The position numbers were made by a program, and so were the translations under genes. From positions 1 through 64,000 of the forward strand of contig NZ_JAEHOB010000012.1 in the NCBI RefSeq assembly GCF_016464705.1: DNA of 64,000 nucleotides, in the 5' to 3' direction. The stretch is from Qaidamihabitans albus. Lineage in GTDB: Bacteria; Actinomycetota; Actinomycetes; Mycobacteriales; Pseudonocardiaceae. This document shows, one piece after another, positions 27,001 to 34,078 of this stretch. The first letter of the stretch is position 1. Every line of letters starts with the position of its first letter. The notes under the pieces are model-generated. The model saw only the letters and a list, made by a program, of their open reading frames with translations, was not told the DNA's origin and made no database searches.

Positions 27001-27284
27001 AGCAGCGTCCAGACCAGCCGCCCCTGCGCCCACGGGTCGTCCTCGGGGTCGAGGCCCTGTGCCATGGCGAGCGTGTCGGCGACCAGCCGGTTCGGATGCG
27101 GGAACGCGATGTTCGCGGCGATGCCGAGGGATGCCGACAACCGCTGCGCGAGCCACCGCTCGACGCCTCTCGCCGGCACGGCGACGACGTCCGGAACGAA
27201 CGGGTCCGCCGGGACCGCGCGCAGCACGCCGGCCAAAGCGTCGACCAGGGCGTCGGCGCTCTCCGCGCGGTGCAGCGTGAACAC
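24015..27284 (-). CDS. recC: Exodeoxyribonuclease V subunit gamma (RecC)
   Basis: 1089 residues. GTG 27284 is preceded by GAGCGGAGGTGAG. The protein has the RecC layout of a degenerate helicase: LVDALAGVLRAVPADPFVPDVVAVPARGVERWL at the start, IAANIAFPHPNRL, HACHGPARQVEVLREALLRLL, IIVMCPDVDSFAPLI, and ALLGLDDDTYPR. RecC lacks working ATPase motifs; in the family it splits the strands and reads Chi. First gene of the recC-recB-recD operon, which is a single overlapping unit. Confidence 0.93.
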   Translation of the reverse strand: MFTLHRAESADALVDALAGVLRAVPADPFVPDVVAVPARGVERWLAQRLSASLGIAANIAFPHPNRLVADTLAMAQGLDPEDDPWAQGRLVWTLLDVIDESLGEPWCAMLAHHLGAGEAADSHRRGRRYSTAEALARLFADYGENRPAMLADWAAGGDSDGAGTPVDGDLAWQVELWRRLRERVGTPSPAERLGVTCRRLAAEPGLVDLPERVSLFGATRLPQAQLEVLDALAVHRDVHLWLTHPSPAMWDSLAERPAPPRRAGDDSALQLRNPLLAGLSRDVRELQHRLRNRCTPVHHPGPSPGKGTLAAVRADIAEERSPGVTGKVPHDGSITVHACHGPARQVEVLREALLRLLAEDETLQPRDIIVMCPDVDSFAPLITAAFGQPDGGEHPGHRLRVRLADRGLARTNPLLETVATLLRLADGRVTASEVLDLAASEPVARRFGFTGDSLETVRTWTVTAGARWGLGERQRAAHGLGQVRQNTFATALDRLLLGVAADETGLEWLGLALPLDDVDSSDVDLAGRFAEFVDRLASVLARLTGQQPAGEWTSVLGRALDLLTDVPPDAAWQRMQAGRELATATEHAGEARLRLADVRSLLARRLDARPTRANFRTGEATVCTLVPMRSVPHRVVALLGLDDDTYPRAGRAGGDDILARDPCLGERDPRSEDRQLLLDAVLAATDHLLVCYTGADPVTGATRPPAAPLAELIDAVEATVTEPAAVVTRQPLQPFDQANFAAPGPFSFDPHAFAAARAARNPRPRPPFLPAPLPALDRTDVELDALVAFLSNPARAFLRQRLGVTLPGPADEIDDALPLRIDGLTRWDIGNRMLSAALAGAAIPDLCQAELRRGTLPAGRLGAGTVNTIARGVEVVRDAAAPYLTESAGTTDVSVDLGGGRRLTGTAPGVRGTVLLNASYSALSPRQRLAAWARLLAVAASTGDPGWRAVTIGPAKTEAPTARGSTLTAPADPRAVLAQLVDVYDRGMTEPLPLAPKTSECYASRRLAGMEAEEARTDAAAVWAGSATVPGDDADDAVRFVRGDQVPFERMWEAPPRAGERWSGETSRFGALARRVWDPLLAAEEVRPL

Positions 27285-28076
27285 CGCTCACCTCCGCTCG
27301 CGTCACGACCTCTGTCAGGTGCTCCGGAAGCCGCCCGTGTCCCGGTCCAGGCCCACGGCGAACGCCGGCTCACGGGCCGGCCCGGCTGGGCGATCGACGC
27401 GTGACACTACCGTCGGCTCCGGCCGGCAGCTCGGACGGTTCGCCCACCCACGAGCCCTAGAGGCGCTTCCGCGCTCCGGAACCCGACACATGCAGCAGGC
27501 TGCGCTCCCGCGCCCAGGAAGGCGCGGGCATCGTGCCTGGTCACCCCTCGTGAGTGCGCACACGAGTTAGAACACTGTTACGCACTCACGACCGGTGACC
27601 TGCGGAAACAGTGCGTCGTGGTCCGTCCCGGCAGGTTCGAAGACCGCCTCCCACGCGTGGAGTCACCGGCATTCCCGAGCGTCGGCAGACCGCCGGGCAC
27701 GGTTCGGACGCTGCGCTCGGGTTGTGAGTCATGGCCGTTCGTTCGGCCGCGAAGTCCACCGGGTTTCCGCCGAATCGTGCCATGACCGGTGCAGCTCTCG
27801 GCTTCAGCATTCGGTGGGTACGTGGGCCGCCCGGATTCGCGGGCTGAGCCGTGCGGAGATGGGTGATGGTGTCGAGAGCGCGTGTATCTCCGCGGGGACC
27901 TGGCAGCCGCGGCAGTCCCCTCGTCGCCCTGGTGGGGTATCGCTCCGGTTTCCCGTCGTGCGGAACTGCTCTCCGGCCATCCCATCCGGTCTCGGCTGAC
28001 CGTCGTCCCGGTGGTCCTCGCGTGACGACTACTGTGGGGTGTTCCGATACCCGACAGTCATCGAAGGACCTCCGCC
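27285..28076. other. Gene-poor region between recC and hisS
   Basis: About 790 bases without a gene I can support. It holds a strong hairpin CCCGCGCC-caggaa-GGCGCGGG (27507-27528), possibly a terminator, followed at once by repeat copy B. The stretch 27611-28000 has scattered open frames in both directions with no ribosome site, no domain and atypical composition. The hisS start region (GAAGGACCTCCGCC before GTG 28077) contains the ribosome site. Confidence 0.5.
27533..27609. repeat. Dispersed palindromic repeat, copy B
   Basis: Reads GTGCCTGGTCACC, CTCGTGAGTGCGCA, GTTAGAACACTG, TACGCACTCACGA, CCGGTGACCTGCGGAAAC. It has nearly complete inner arms (CGTGAGTGCG/CGCACTCACG) and complete outer arms (GGTCACC/GGTGACC). 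A GC hairpin immediately precedes it, as in copy D. Confidence 0.85.
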
Positions 28077-29363
28077 GTGGGCAAGTACCTGCCGACTGAA
28101 CCGTACCGAGGCACCCGCGACTTCTTGCCAGAGGAGATCTCGGTCCGGCAGCAGGTCTTCCATCGGCTGTACGAGGTCATCGAGGTCTTCGGCTATCAAC
28201 GGTATGACGGGCCGATCCTCGAGCCCACGGACATCTATGAGGCGAAGAGCAGCCGGGAGATCGTCGAGCAGCAGCTGTACACGTTGACCGACCGGGGCGG
28301 TCGGCGGCTCGCGCTGCGCCCCGAGATGACACCCTCGGTGGCGCGCATGATCGCGGGCAACCTTGGGCGGTTGACGTTCCCGGTGCGCTGGTACTCCCAC
28401 CCGAACTGCTTCCGCTACGAACGCCCCCAGCGTGGGCGGTTACGCGAACACTGGCAGATCAACGTCGACCTGTTCGGCTCCCCCTCCAGCGCTGTCGAGA
28501 TCGAGTTCATCGAGCTGATCCACGCCATGATGGCCGCGTTGGGCGCGACGCCGGACATGTACGTGCTCAGGATGAGCGACCGCGTGCTGCTCAACGCCAT
28601 CTTCACCGAGATCCTCCGGATCCCCGCCGACCAGACCCGTCCCGTGGCCGGCCTGCTCGACCGGTGGGAAAAGTACCCCGAGGACAAACTGCGAGCCGAC
28701 GCGGCAGAGATCGGCCTGACCGATGTGCAGTTCACCAGGCTGGGTGAAGTCGTGCAGGCCGGCGAGGCGATCGTGGCGGAGCTTTCCGATGAGGCTCGCG
28801 CCGGCTCGAAGCTGGTCGAGGTCATGAACACTCCCGCCCACGACCTGATCAAGGTCGACCCGCTGATCGTCCGCGGATTCGACTACTACACCTCGACCGT
28901 GTTCGAGGTTTTCGACGCAAGCCCGGACAACCGGCGCAGCCTGTTCGGCGGCGGCCGGTACGACAACCTCGTGGGCCTGTATTCCTCCCAGCCGGTCGCC
29001 GGGTTCGGATTCGGCATGGGCGACGTCACCCTGATGGACTTCCTGACCACGCACGGCCTCCTGCCGGAGCCTGCCAACAAGGTCGACGCCGTGGTGATCC
29101 CCACAGCCGAGGCGCTGTTCGAACCTGCCCGCACCGCGGCCGCCGAACTGCGCGCAGCGGGCGTGCGCACCACGACACCACTGGAGTCCGCGAAACTCGG
29201 CAAAGAGATCGGGCGCGCCGACAAAGCGGGCGCACGGGTCGTCGTGATCATCGGTGAACAGGACTACGCCGAAGGCATGGCGACCGTCCGTGACCTTCTC
29301 ACCGGCGACCAGGAACGCGTACCACTCGACGAGGTGACCAACGCGGTGAAAAAGACGCTCTGA
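28077..29363 (+). CDS. hisS: Histidyl-tRNA synthetase, divergent form
   Basis: 428 residues of class II HisRS. Motif 2 is FRYERPQRGRLREHWQ (about residues 112-127); HisA box is VRGFDYYTSTVFEVF (about 265-279); HisB is LFGGGRYDNLVG. Motif 3 reads GFGFGMGDVTLMDF where housekeeping enzymes have G-L-E-R, so the ATP-binding Arg is absent at that site. A C-terminal anticodon-binding domain is present (DAVVIPTAEALFEPA... to the end). The sequence is quite unlike the usual actinobacterial HisRS (no FQAPKGxPEY start), so this may be a second, accessory enzyme, for example for drug tolerance or a special physiological state. It is followed after 140 bases by an unknown gene on the same strand. Start GTG with GAAGGACCTCCGCC. 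Confidence 0.87.
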   Translation: MGKYLPTEPYRGTRDFLPEEISVRQQVFHRLYEVIEVFGYQRYDGPILEPTDIYEAKSSREIVEQQLYTLTDRGGRRLALRPEMTPSVARMIAGNLGRLTFPVRWYSHPNCFRYERPQRGRLREHWQINVDLFGSPSSAVEIEFIELIHAMMAALGATPDMYVLRMSDRVLLNAIFTEILRIPADQTRPVAGLLDRWEKYPEDKLRADAAEIGLTDVQFTRLGEVVQAGEAIVAELSDEARAGSKLVEVMNTPAHDLIKVDPLIVRGFDYYTSTVFEVFDASPDNRRSLFGGGRYDNLVGLYSSQPVAGFGFGMGDVTLMDFLTTHGLLPEPANKVDAVVIPTAEALFEPARTAAAELRAAGVRTTTPLESAKLGKEIGRADKAGARVVVIIGEQDYAEGMATVRDLLTGDQERVPLDEVTNAVKKTL

Positions 29364-29503
29364 GAGGCACCGGCCATAGCCGGGACCATCCACCTTGAGC
29401 GGATGCCGTCCGCATGCCCACCCGATACTTTGCGAGTAGCCGAGCACAACGCTGACGAGAAGGCGGGAACCTGGGGACAACAGGCACACAGTTCATCCAG
29501 GGC

Positions 29504-30090
29504 GTGGCGGAACGCGGAATCCCGGACCAGTGGCAGCGCCTCGGCTGGGTCCTGGCCTACGACGGCGCCATCTCGACACACATCGTGCGAGCGGTCAAAG
29601 AAGCACACGAATCCGACAGCGCGGAAGCCCGCGAACTGGTGTTTCGACTGTGCGACGAGAAGCTGGACAACCTCGCCGAAGCGCGCCAACTGATCGCCAC
29701 CAAGATGGCCGAACACGACAACACCGGCAAGTGGGTCAGACTCGACACCGTCGTCAGGCAGGCGAACGTCGAGCAGTTCATCGAAGAACTACGACCCCAT
29801 TTCGGCTTCCACCCGTTTCCGATTGTCCTGGAATCCTTCAGATTCAACATCAACTACATCAAGGACAACGGGTTCCGATCCTTCTACAGGATGACTGACG
29901 ACTACCTCGCGCACATCGAAGGGCTTACCCGCAGCGGCCGGGCCTCGTTTGAAGCACGCGAGGGAACAGAACACTTCCCGCCATTCTGGCTGTTCAACTC
30001 GACCTCAACAGCATCGAGGTTCCCACCCACTGCGATGTCTGCCGGATCGTCATCACCTACGCGGAACGCCCCCTGGAAAGTACACAGTAG
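29504..30090 (+). pseudogene. Unknown protein downstream of hisS, frameshifted
   Basis: From GTG 29504 the frame reads a convincing acidic protein (IPDQWQRLGWVLAYDGAI, FGFHPFPIVLESFRFNINYI, FRSFYRMTDDYLAHIEGL) as far as PPFWLF. It then loses coding character, and another frame takes over with LDLNSIEVPTHCDVCRIVITYAERPLE and stops at 30088-30090. A missing C in TTCCAACTC (about 29992-29997) would join them into about 195 residues. The HCDVC tail suggests a metal site. I do not recognise the family. Its position behind the unusual HisRS hints at a linked function. The true start may be a little upstream because the frame is open to about 29460. Confidence 0.5.
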
Positions 30091-30639
30091 AGCCACCGGA
30101 GCGGGCGGGTGGTCGTGGACGCCAAACGTGCGGTCACTGCCGCTAGTCGGCCTGCAGCGCCGCTCCGATGGCTCCGGGTCTACGGGCCTCGCGATCCCCG
30201 CCACTGACTCCGCGGGCAGATTGGGGCTCTGGCAACTCGGGCGGTATGAGAGGCACGGCAGATCTTCAATGCCTTGGCTCTGCGAGTACGGCGAGGGCAC
30301 CCCGCCGTGTCCAAGGGGGGAGTGCGTTTGCCCAGCGCCCGCCCGGGCAGACCAGCGTGATGCCCGCTGCCTGCACTCAGTGAGATCGGCTACCCCGAGA
30401 TCGCCGCGCGGATGGCTCCGTGGACGCGGCCGGACGTTTCTCCATCGCGCGATCCGCCGGAGTTTTGCACAATGTGACCGGCCCGAGCCGGCTCGGGCCG
30501 GACGAGTGCCGCGTAGACACGACGGCCGATGCCTCCAGCCGACACCGTCGGTCCCGCACGACCCTCGACCTGGTGCGGCAGCCGAAACGTACGCACAGCA
30601 CCCCTGCCCTGCACCGCCGTCAGGTGAACGTCGGCTCGC
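30091..30639. other. Gene-poor region with a short coding remnant
   Basis: About 550 bases without a supported gene. Near 30377-30475 the plus strand reads LSEIGYPEIAARMAPWTRP to a TGA, which looks like the tail of a lost gene, but it is too short to name. A 24-base perfect palindrome follows at 30478-30501. Confidence 0.4.
30478..30501. terminator. Perfect 24-base palindrome, likely bidirectional terminator
   Basis: CCGGCCCGAGCC and its exact complement GGCTCGGGCCGG are joined with no loop bases. It lies just after a short coding remnant on the plus strand and downstream of the minus-strand LysR gene. Actinobacterial terminators often lack a U tract, so termination is likely but unproven; it could also be a dyad binding site. 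Confidence 0.5.
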
Positions 30640-31578
30640 TCACACGCCGGCCCGCCCGCTGCGGCCGAGGTCGAGGATGACGTCCGCCATCGCCTGCTCG
30701 GCCGGGGTCTGCGCGCGCGAAGCCAGCCGGGCGAGCAGGATGCGACGGCTCGGCGCGTAGCCGTCGAGCCGCAGCACCCGCACGTCGGCACGTAGGTTCG
30801 CCAGCGCCAGCCTCGGCGCAAGCGCGATGCCCATGCCGACGGCGACCATCGCCTGGGCCTCCTGGTAGTCGTTGGCCTCGAAGGCGACCGACGGTTCGAA
30901 ACCGGCGGCGTGCGCGGTGCGGGAGAGCACCTCGGCCACCGGGTGGTTGTCGCCCCGGATGATCCAGCTCTCCTCGGCCAGCTCACTCACGTCCACCGAG
31001 ATCCGGCCCGCGAGCCGGTGCGACGCGGCCACCACGAGCGCGGTCGGGTCCTCGGTCACGATCTTCAGTTCGAGCGAGTCCGTGGTGACGCGCGACCACT
31101 CGTACTCCCACAGGAACGCCAGCTCCACGCTGCGCCGGTCGAGCAGGTCGAGCAGCTGGCTCAGCCGCGCGCTGTGCACCGACAGCCGCACCCCCGGGTA
31201 CGCGCGGCGGTACCCGGTGACCGCGAGCGGCAGCAGCGACGAGGCGACCGTCGGAAACGTGCCCAGCCGCAGCGACCCCTCGCGCAGGCCCGCGATGTCG
31301 TCGAGCCGCACCTGCAGCGCCTCGAGATTGCGTTCAATGGCCAGCGTGTGCTCCACGATGACCCGGCCGGCCTCGGTGAGGCTCACACCCCGATGGTGCC
31401 GGTCGACCAGCGGTTGCCCGACGTCACTCTCCAGCCGGCGGATCTGCTGGGAGATCGCCGACGGCGTGTAGGCGAGCGCCGCCGCCGCCGAGGTCATGGA
31501 CCCGTGACGGGACACCTCGGCGAGCAGCCGCAGCCGGGTCAGGTCGAGAGCTGCGTTAAGCATGGCTTCATTCTGCAT
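30640..31578 (-). CDS. LysR-family transcriptional regulator of the tricarboxylate locus
   Basis: 312 residues. N-terminal helix-turn-helix LTRLRLLAEVSRHGSMTSAAAALAYTPSAISQQIRRLE; the effector domain has LRLGTFPTVASSLLPLAV and LVVAASHRLAG. It is divergent from the PrpF-like gene, with 87 bases between start codons, the standard LysR arrangement, so it probably activates the transporter operon in response to its substrate. Salmonella tricarballylate genes are also LysR-controlled (TcuR), a parallel rather than proof. A GntR regulator in the same locus adds a second control. Confidence 0.88.
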   Translation of the reverse strand: MQNEAMLNAALDLTRLRLLAEVSRHGSMTSAAAALAYTPSAISQQIRRLESDVGQPLVDRHHRGVSLTEAGRVIVEHTLAIERNLEALQVRLDDIAGLREGSLRLGTFPTVASSLLPLAVTGYRRAYPGVRLSVHSARLSQLLDLLDRRSVELAFLWEYEWSRVTTDSLELKIVTEDPTALVVAASHRLAGRISVDVSELAEESWIIRGDNHPVAEVLSRTAHAAGFEPSVAFEANDYQEAQAMVAVGMGIALAPRLALANLRADVRVLRLDGYAPSRRILLARLASRAQTPAEQAMADVILDLGRSGRAGV

Positions 31579-31642
31579 GTACGAATTGGCGCTTGTGCTT
31601 ACCCCAGCGCCTGGACACTATGGGCACGCAAAACGCGTTCAA

Positions 31643-31654
31643 ATTGTATTCAAT
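31643..31654. promoter_or_regulatory. Candidate GntR operator, site 1
   Basis: ATTGTATTCAAT lies 11 bases before the PrpF-like gene. It is an imperfect palindrome and differs by one base from ATTGCATTCAAT, read on the minus strand at 37936-37947 beside the GntR gene. The form fits FCD-type GntR operators. Confidence 0.6.
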
Positions 31655-31665
31655 GTGAGGTAGCC

Positions 31666-32832
31666 GTGCGTGTTCCTGCAGTGCTGATGCGGGGAGGAAC
31701 CAGCCGTGGCCTGTTCTTCCACGACCGAGACCTCCCGGCCGAGAGAGCCGTGCGCGACGCCTTCATCCTCGCCGCCTACGGCAGCCCCGACACCGACCGT
31801 CGGCAGGTGGACGGGATCGGCGGGGCGACGTCGAGCACCAGCAAGGTCGCCGTCATCTCCGACGGCACCCAGCAGGGCGTCGACATCCTCTACGAGTTCG
31901 GGCAGGTGGCCATCGACCGGGCACTCATCGACCGCCGCGGCAACTGCGGCAACCTCTCGTCGGGAGTGGGCCCCTTCGCGGTGGACGAAGGGCTGGTCGA
32001 GCCCACGGAGCCGGTCACGCACGTGCGGATCCTCAACGTCAACACGGGTAAGGTCATCGTCGCGCACGTGCCCACCCGGGGTGGGCGGTTCGACCCGGTC
32101 GGGGACTTCGCCGTCCCCGGCGTGCCCGGCACCGGCTCACGGATCCGGCTGGACTACGAAGATCCGGCGGGCGCGGTCACCGGCTCGCTGCTGCCCACGG
32201 GCAGCGAACACGACGAGCTGACCGTTCCCGAGCTGGGCACGATCCCGGTGTCGCTGGTGGACGCCGCCAATCCGCTGCTGTTCGTGCGGTGGGACTCCCT
32301 CGGTCTGAAAGGGACGGAGAGCCCCGACGAGATCGACTCCGACCCGGCGCTGCTCGCCCGCATCGAGGCGGTGCGCTCGCACGGGGCGGTGCTCGCCGGG
32401 ATCGCGGAAACACCGGAGGAGGCGACCGCGCACGCGCCGTCGGTGCCCAAGCTGACGTTCGTCGGCGCGCCGCGCGACTACCTGCTCGCCGACGGTGCCC
32501 TGCAGAACGCCGGAGACACGACCGTTCGGGCCGCGATGATGTCGATGGGTAGGGTGCATCGGTCGTATGCGCTCACGGGTGGCATCTGCACGGCTGTCGC
32601 GGCCTGCATCCCCGGAACGCTGGTCGCCGAGGCGGCCGGTGGCCCGAGCGGCGAGTGCCACATCGGACACCCTGCCGGCGTGCTGCCGCTGAGCGCCGAC
32701 GTGCGACGGGAGGACCGCGGGTGGCGGGTGGCTTCGGTGACCGGGTATCGCACCGCCCGGCGGCTCATGGAGGGCACCGTACTGGTGCCCGGCCCGTGGC
32801 TGGACAACCAGCTCGATGTCGTGACGCAATAA
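31666..32832 (+). CDS. PrpF-family isomerase (methylaconitate / oxalomesaconate type)
   Basis: 388 residues from GTG 31666 (GTGAGG upstream). PrpF-fold marks: VPAVLMRGGTSRGLFF at the start, QVDGIGGATSSTSKVAVI, the diaminopimelate-epimerase-like NCGN box in RRGNCGNLSSGVGPFAV, and a C-terminal PAGVLPLSADV. Known relatives move a double bond or a proton in tricarboxylates: cis/trans 2-methylaconitate isomerase (PrpF) and 4-oxalomesaconate tautomerase (GalD). Here it heads an operon with a tricarboxylate transporter and is linked to a TcuA-like dehydrogenase, so an aconitate isomerase role (trans to cis) is attractive. It is 13 bases from TctC. Confidence 0.85.
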   Translation: MRVPAVLMRGGTSRGLFFHDRDLPAERAVRDAFILAAYGSPDTDRRQVDGIGGATSSTSKVAVISDGTQQGVDILYEFGQVAIDRALIDRRGNCGNLSSGVGPFAVDEGLVEPTEPVTHVRILNVNTGKVIVAHVPTRGGRFDPVGDFAVPGVPGTGSRIRLDYEDPAGAVTGSLLPTGSEHDELTVPELGTIPVSLVDAANPLLFVRWDSLGLKGTESPDEIDSDPALLARIEAVRSHGAVLAGIAETPEEATAHAPSVPKLTFVGAPRDYLLADGALQNAGDTTVRAAMMSMGRVHRSYALTGGICTAVAACIPGTLVAEAAGGPSGECHIGHPAGVLPLSADVRREDRGWRVASVTGYRTARRLMEGTVLVPGPWLDNQLDVVTQ

Positions 32833-32845
32833 GGAGGCACAGAGC

Positions 32846-33973
32846 ATGAAACGGACAACGATGTTCGGATCTCGGGCCAAGGCCGTCGTGGCGACGATGG
32901 CCGCGCTCGGGCTCGCCGCCGGATGCGCGAACCCGCAGGGACTGGGTAGCGGCGGAAGCGAGTCCTCGTCGGAGATGCCGGCCAGGACCGAGCTCGTCAT
33001 TCCCTATTCCGAGGGCGGCGGTACCGACACCTGGGCCCGGTTCCTGGCCCCGTACCTGGAGAAGCACGTCGAGGGCAACCCGGCCTTCACGCCGAAGAAC
33101 GTGCCGGGAGGCGAGAGCATCACCGGCTCCAACCAGTTCGTGCAGAGCGGTGGCACCGACGGCAGCCAGGTGCTGGTCACCTCCGGCACCACGTACTTCC
33201 AGGCACTGCTGGGCCGCAGCGAGGTGCAGTTCGACTTCACCAGGCTGCGCCCGCTGATCCTCAACGGCACCGGCGGCGTCATCTACGCGTCGCCGAGCAC
33301 CGGCATCCGGTCGGCCGGGGACCTGGCCGACCTGAAAAAGCCGCTGACCTACGGCGGCATCAGCGCCACGGGCCTCGACCTGACGATGCTGCAGGCCTTC
33401 GACGTGCTCGGCACCAAGCTCGACGCCACGTTCGGCTTCGAGGGCCGCGGCCCGGCGCGACTGGCGTTCGAGCGCGGTGAGGTCAATGTGGACTACCAGA
33501 CCACATCGGCCTACCTGACGCAGGTCAAGCCGCTCGTCGACGACGGCAAGGCAGTGCCGCTGATGTCGTTCGGCATGTTGAAGGACGGCGAGATCGTGCG
33601 CGACCCCAACGTGCCCGACCTGCCGACCGTGGAGGAGGTCTACCGGCAGTTGCACGGCAAGGCGCCGAGCGGCGAGGCATACGAGGCGTACCGGGCGTTC
33701 CTCGTTCCGGGCTACGTGTACCAGAAGGGCCTGTGGGCCAACGAGGGCACGCCCGATCCGATCGTCCAGTCCTACCGGGACGCCGCCGACAAGATCAGCA
33801 AGGATCCGAAGTTCGCCTCCTCCAGTGAGGAGGTGCTCGGTGGCTACCCGCTGTACTCCGGCGAGGAGGCCGAGGAGGAGTTGCAGGAGGCCTTCCGGAT
33901 CAAGCCGGAGGTCCGCGAGTACACGTTGGACATGCTGAAGAAGTCGTACGACGTCACGCTCGAAGGCAACTGA
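32846..33973 (+). CDS. Tripartite tricarboxylate transporter substrate-binding protein (TctC-like lipoprotein)
   Basis: 375 residues. Signal peptide with lipobox LAAGC near residue 27, so it is a lipoprotein. Family marks are TELVIPYSEGGGTDTWARFLAPYLEKH (usual VPFPPGGxTD start) and NVPGGESITGSNQF (usual NxPGAGG). AAGGAGGCACAGAGC precedes the start. In the TTT family it captures a di- or tricarboxylate and hands it to TctA/TctB; the next gene encodes both fused. It is larger than the common 320 residues because of insertions in the second domain. Confidence 0.87.
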   Translation: MKRTTMFGSRAKAVVATMAALGLAAGCANPQGLGSGGSESSSEMPARTELVIPYSEGGGTDTWARFLAPYLEKHVEGNPAFTPKNVPGGESITGSNQFVQSGGTDGSQVLVTSGTTYFQALLGRSEVQFDFTRLRPLILNGTGGVIYASPSTGIRSAGDLADLKKPLTYGGISATGLDLTMLQAFDVLGTKLDATFGFEGRGPARLAFERGEVNVDYQTTSAYLTQVKPLVDDGKAVPLMSFGMLKDGEIVRDPNVPDLPTVEEVYRQLHGKAPSGEAYEAYRAFLVPGYVYQKGLWANEGTPDPIVQSYRDAADKISKDPKFASSSEEVLGGYPLYSGEEAEEELQEAFRIKPEVREYTLDMLKKSYDVTLEGN

Positions 33974-34078
33974 CGCTCCGCCACCGCTGCCGGTGAGCGG
34001 CGCCGCGGGCAGCCGCCCGCCCGCCGCCCGCCGGCGGTGGTGCGCGAAAGCGCCCTGCCTCCCGGTAAAGGACACTCC

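Noticed and set aside
27586-27810. Possible 74-residue minus-strand gene between recC and hisS
   Set aside because: No ribosome site or hydrophobic/domain pattern; many stops-free frames occur there by base composition alone.
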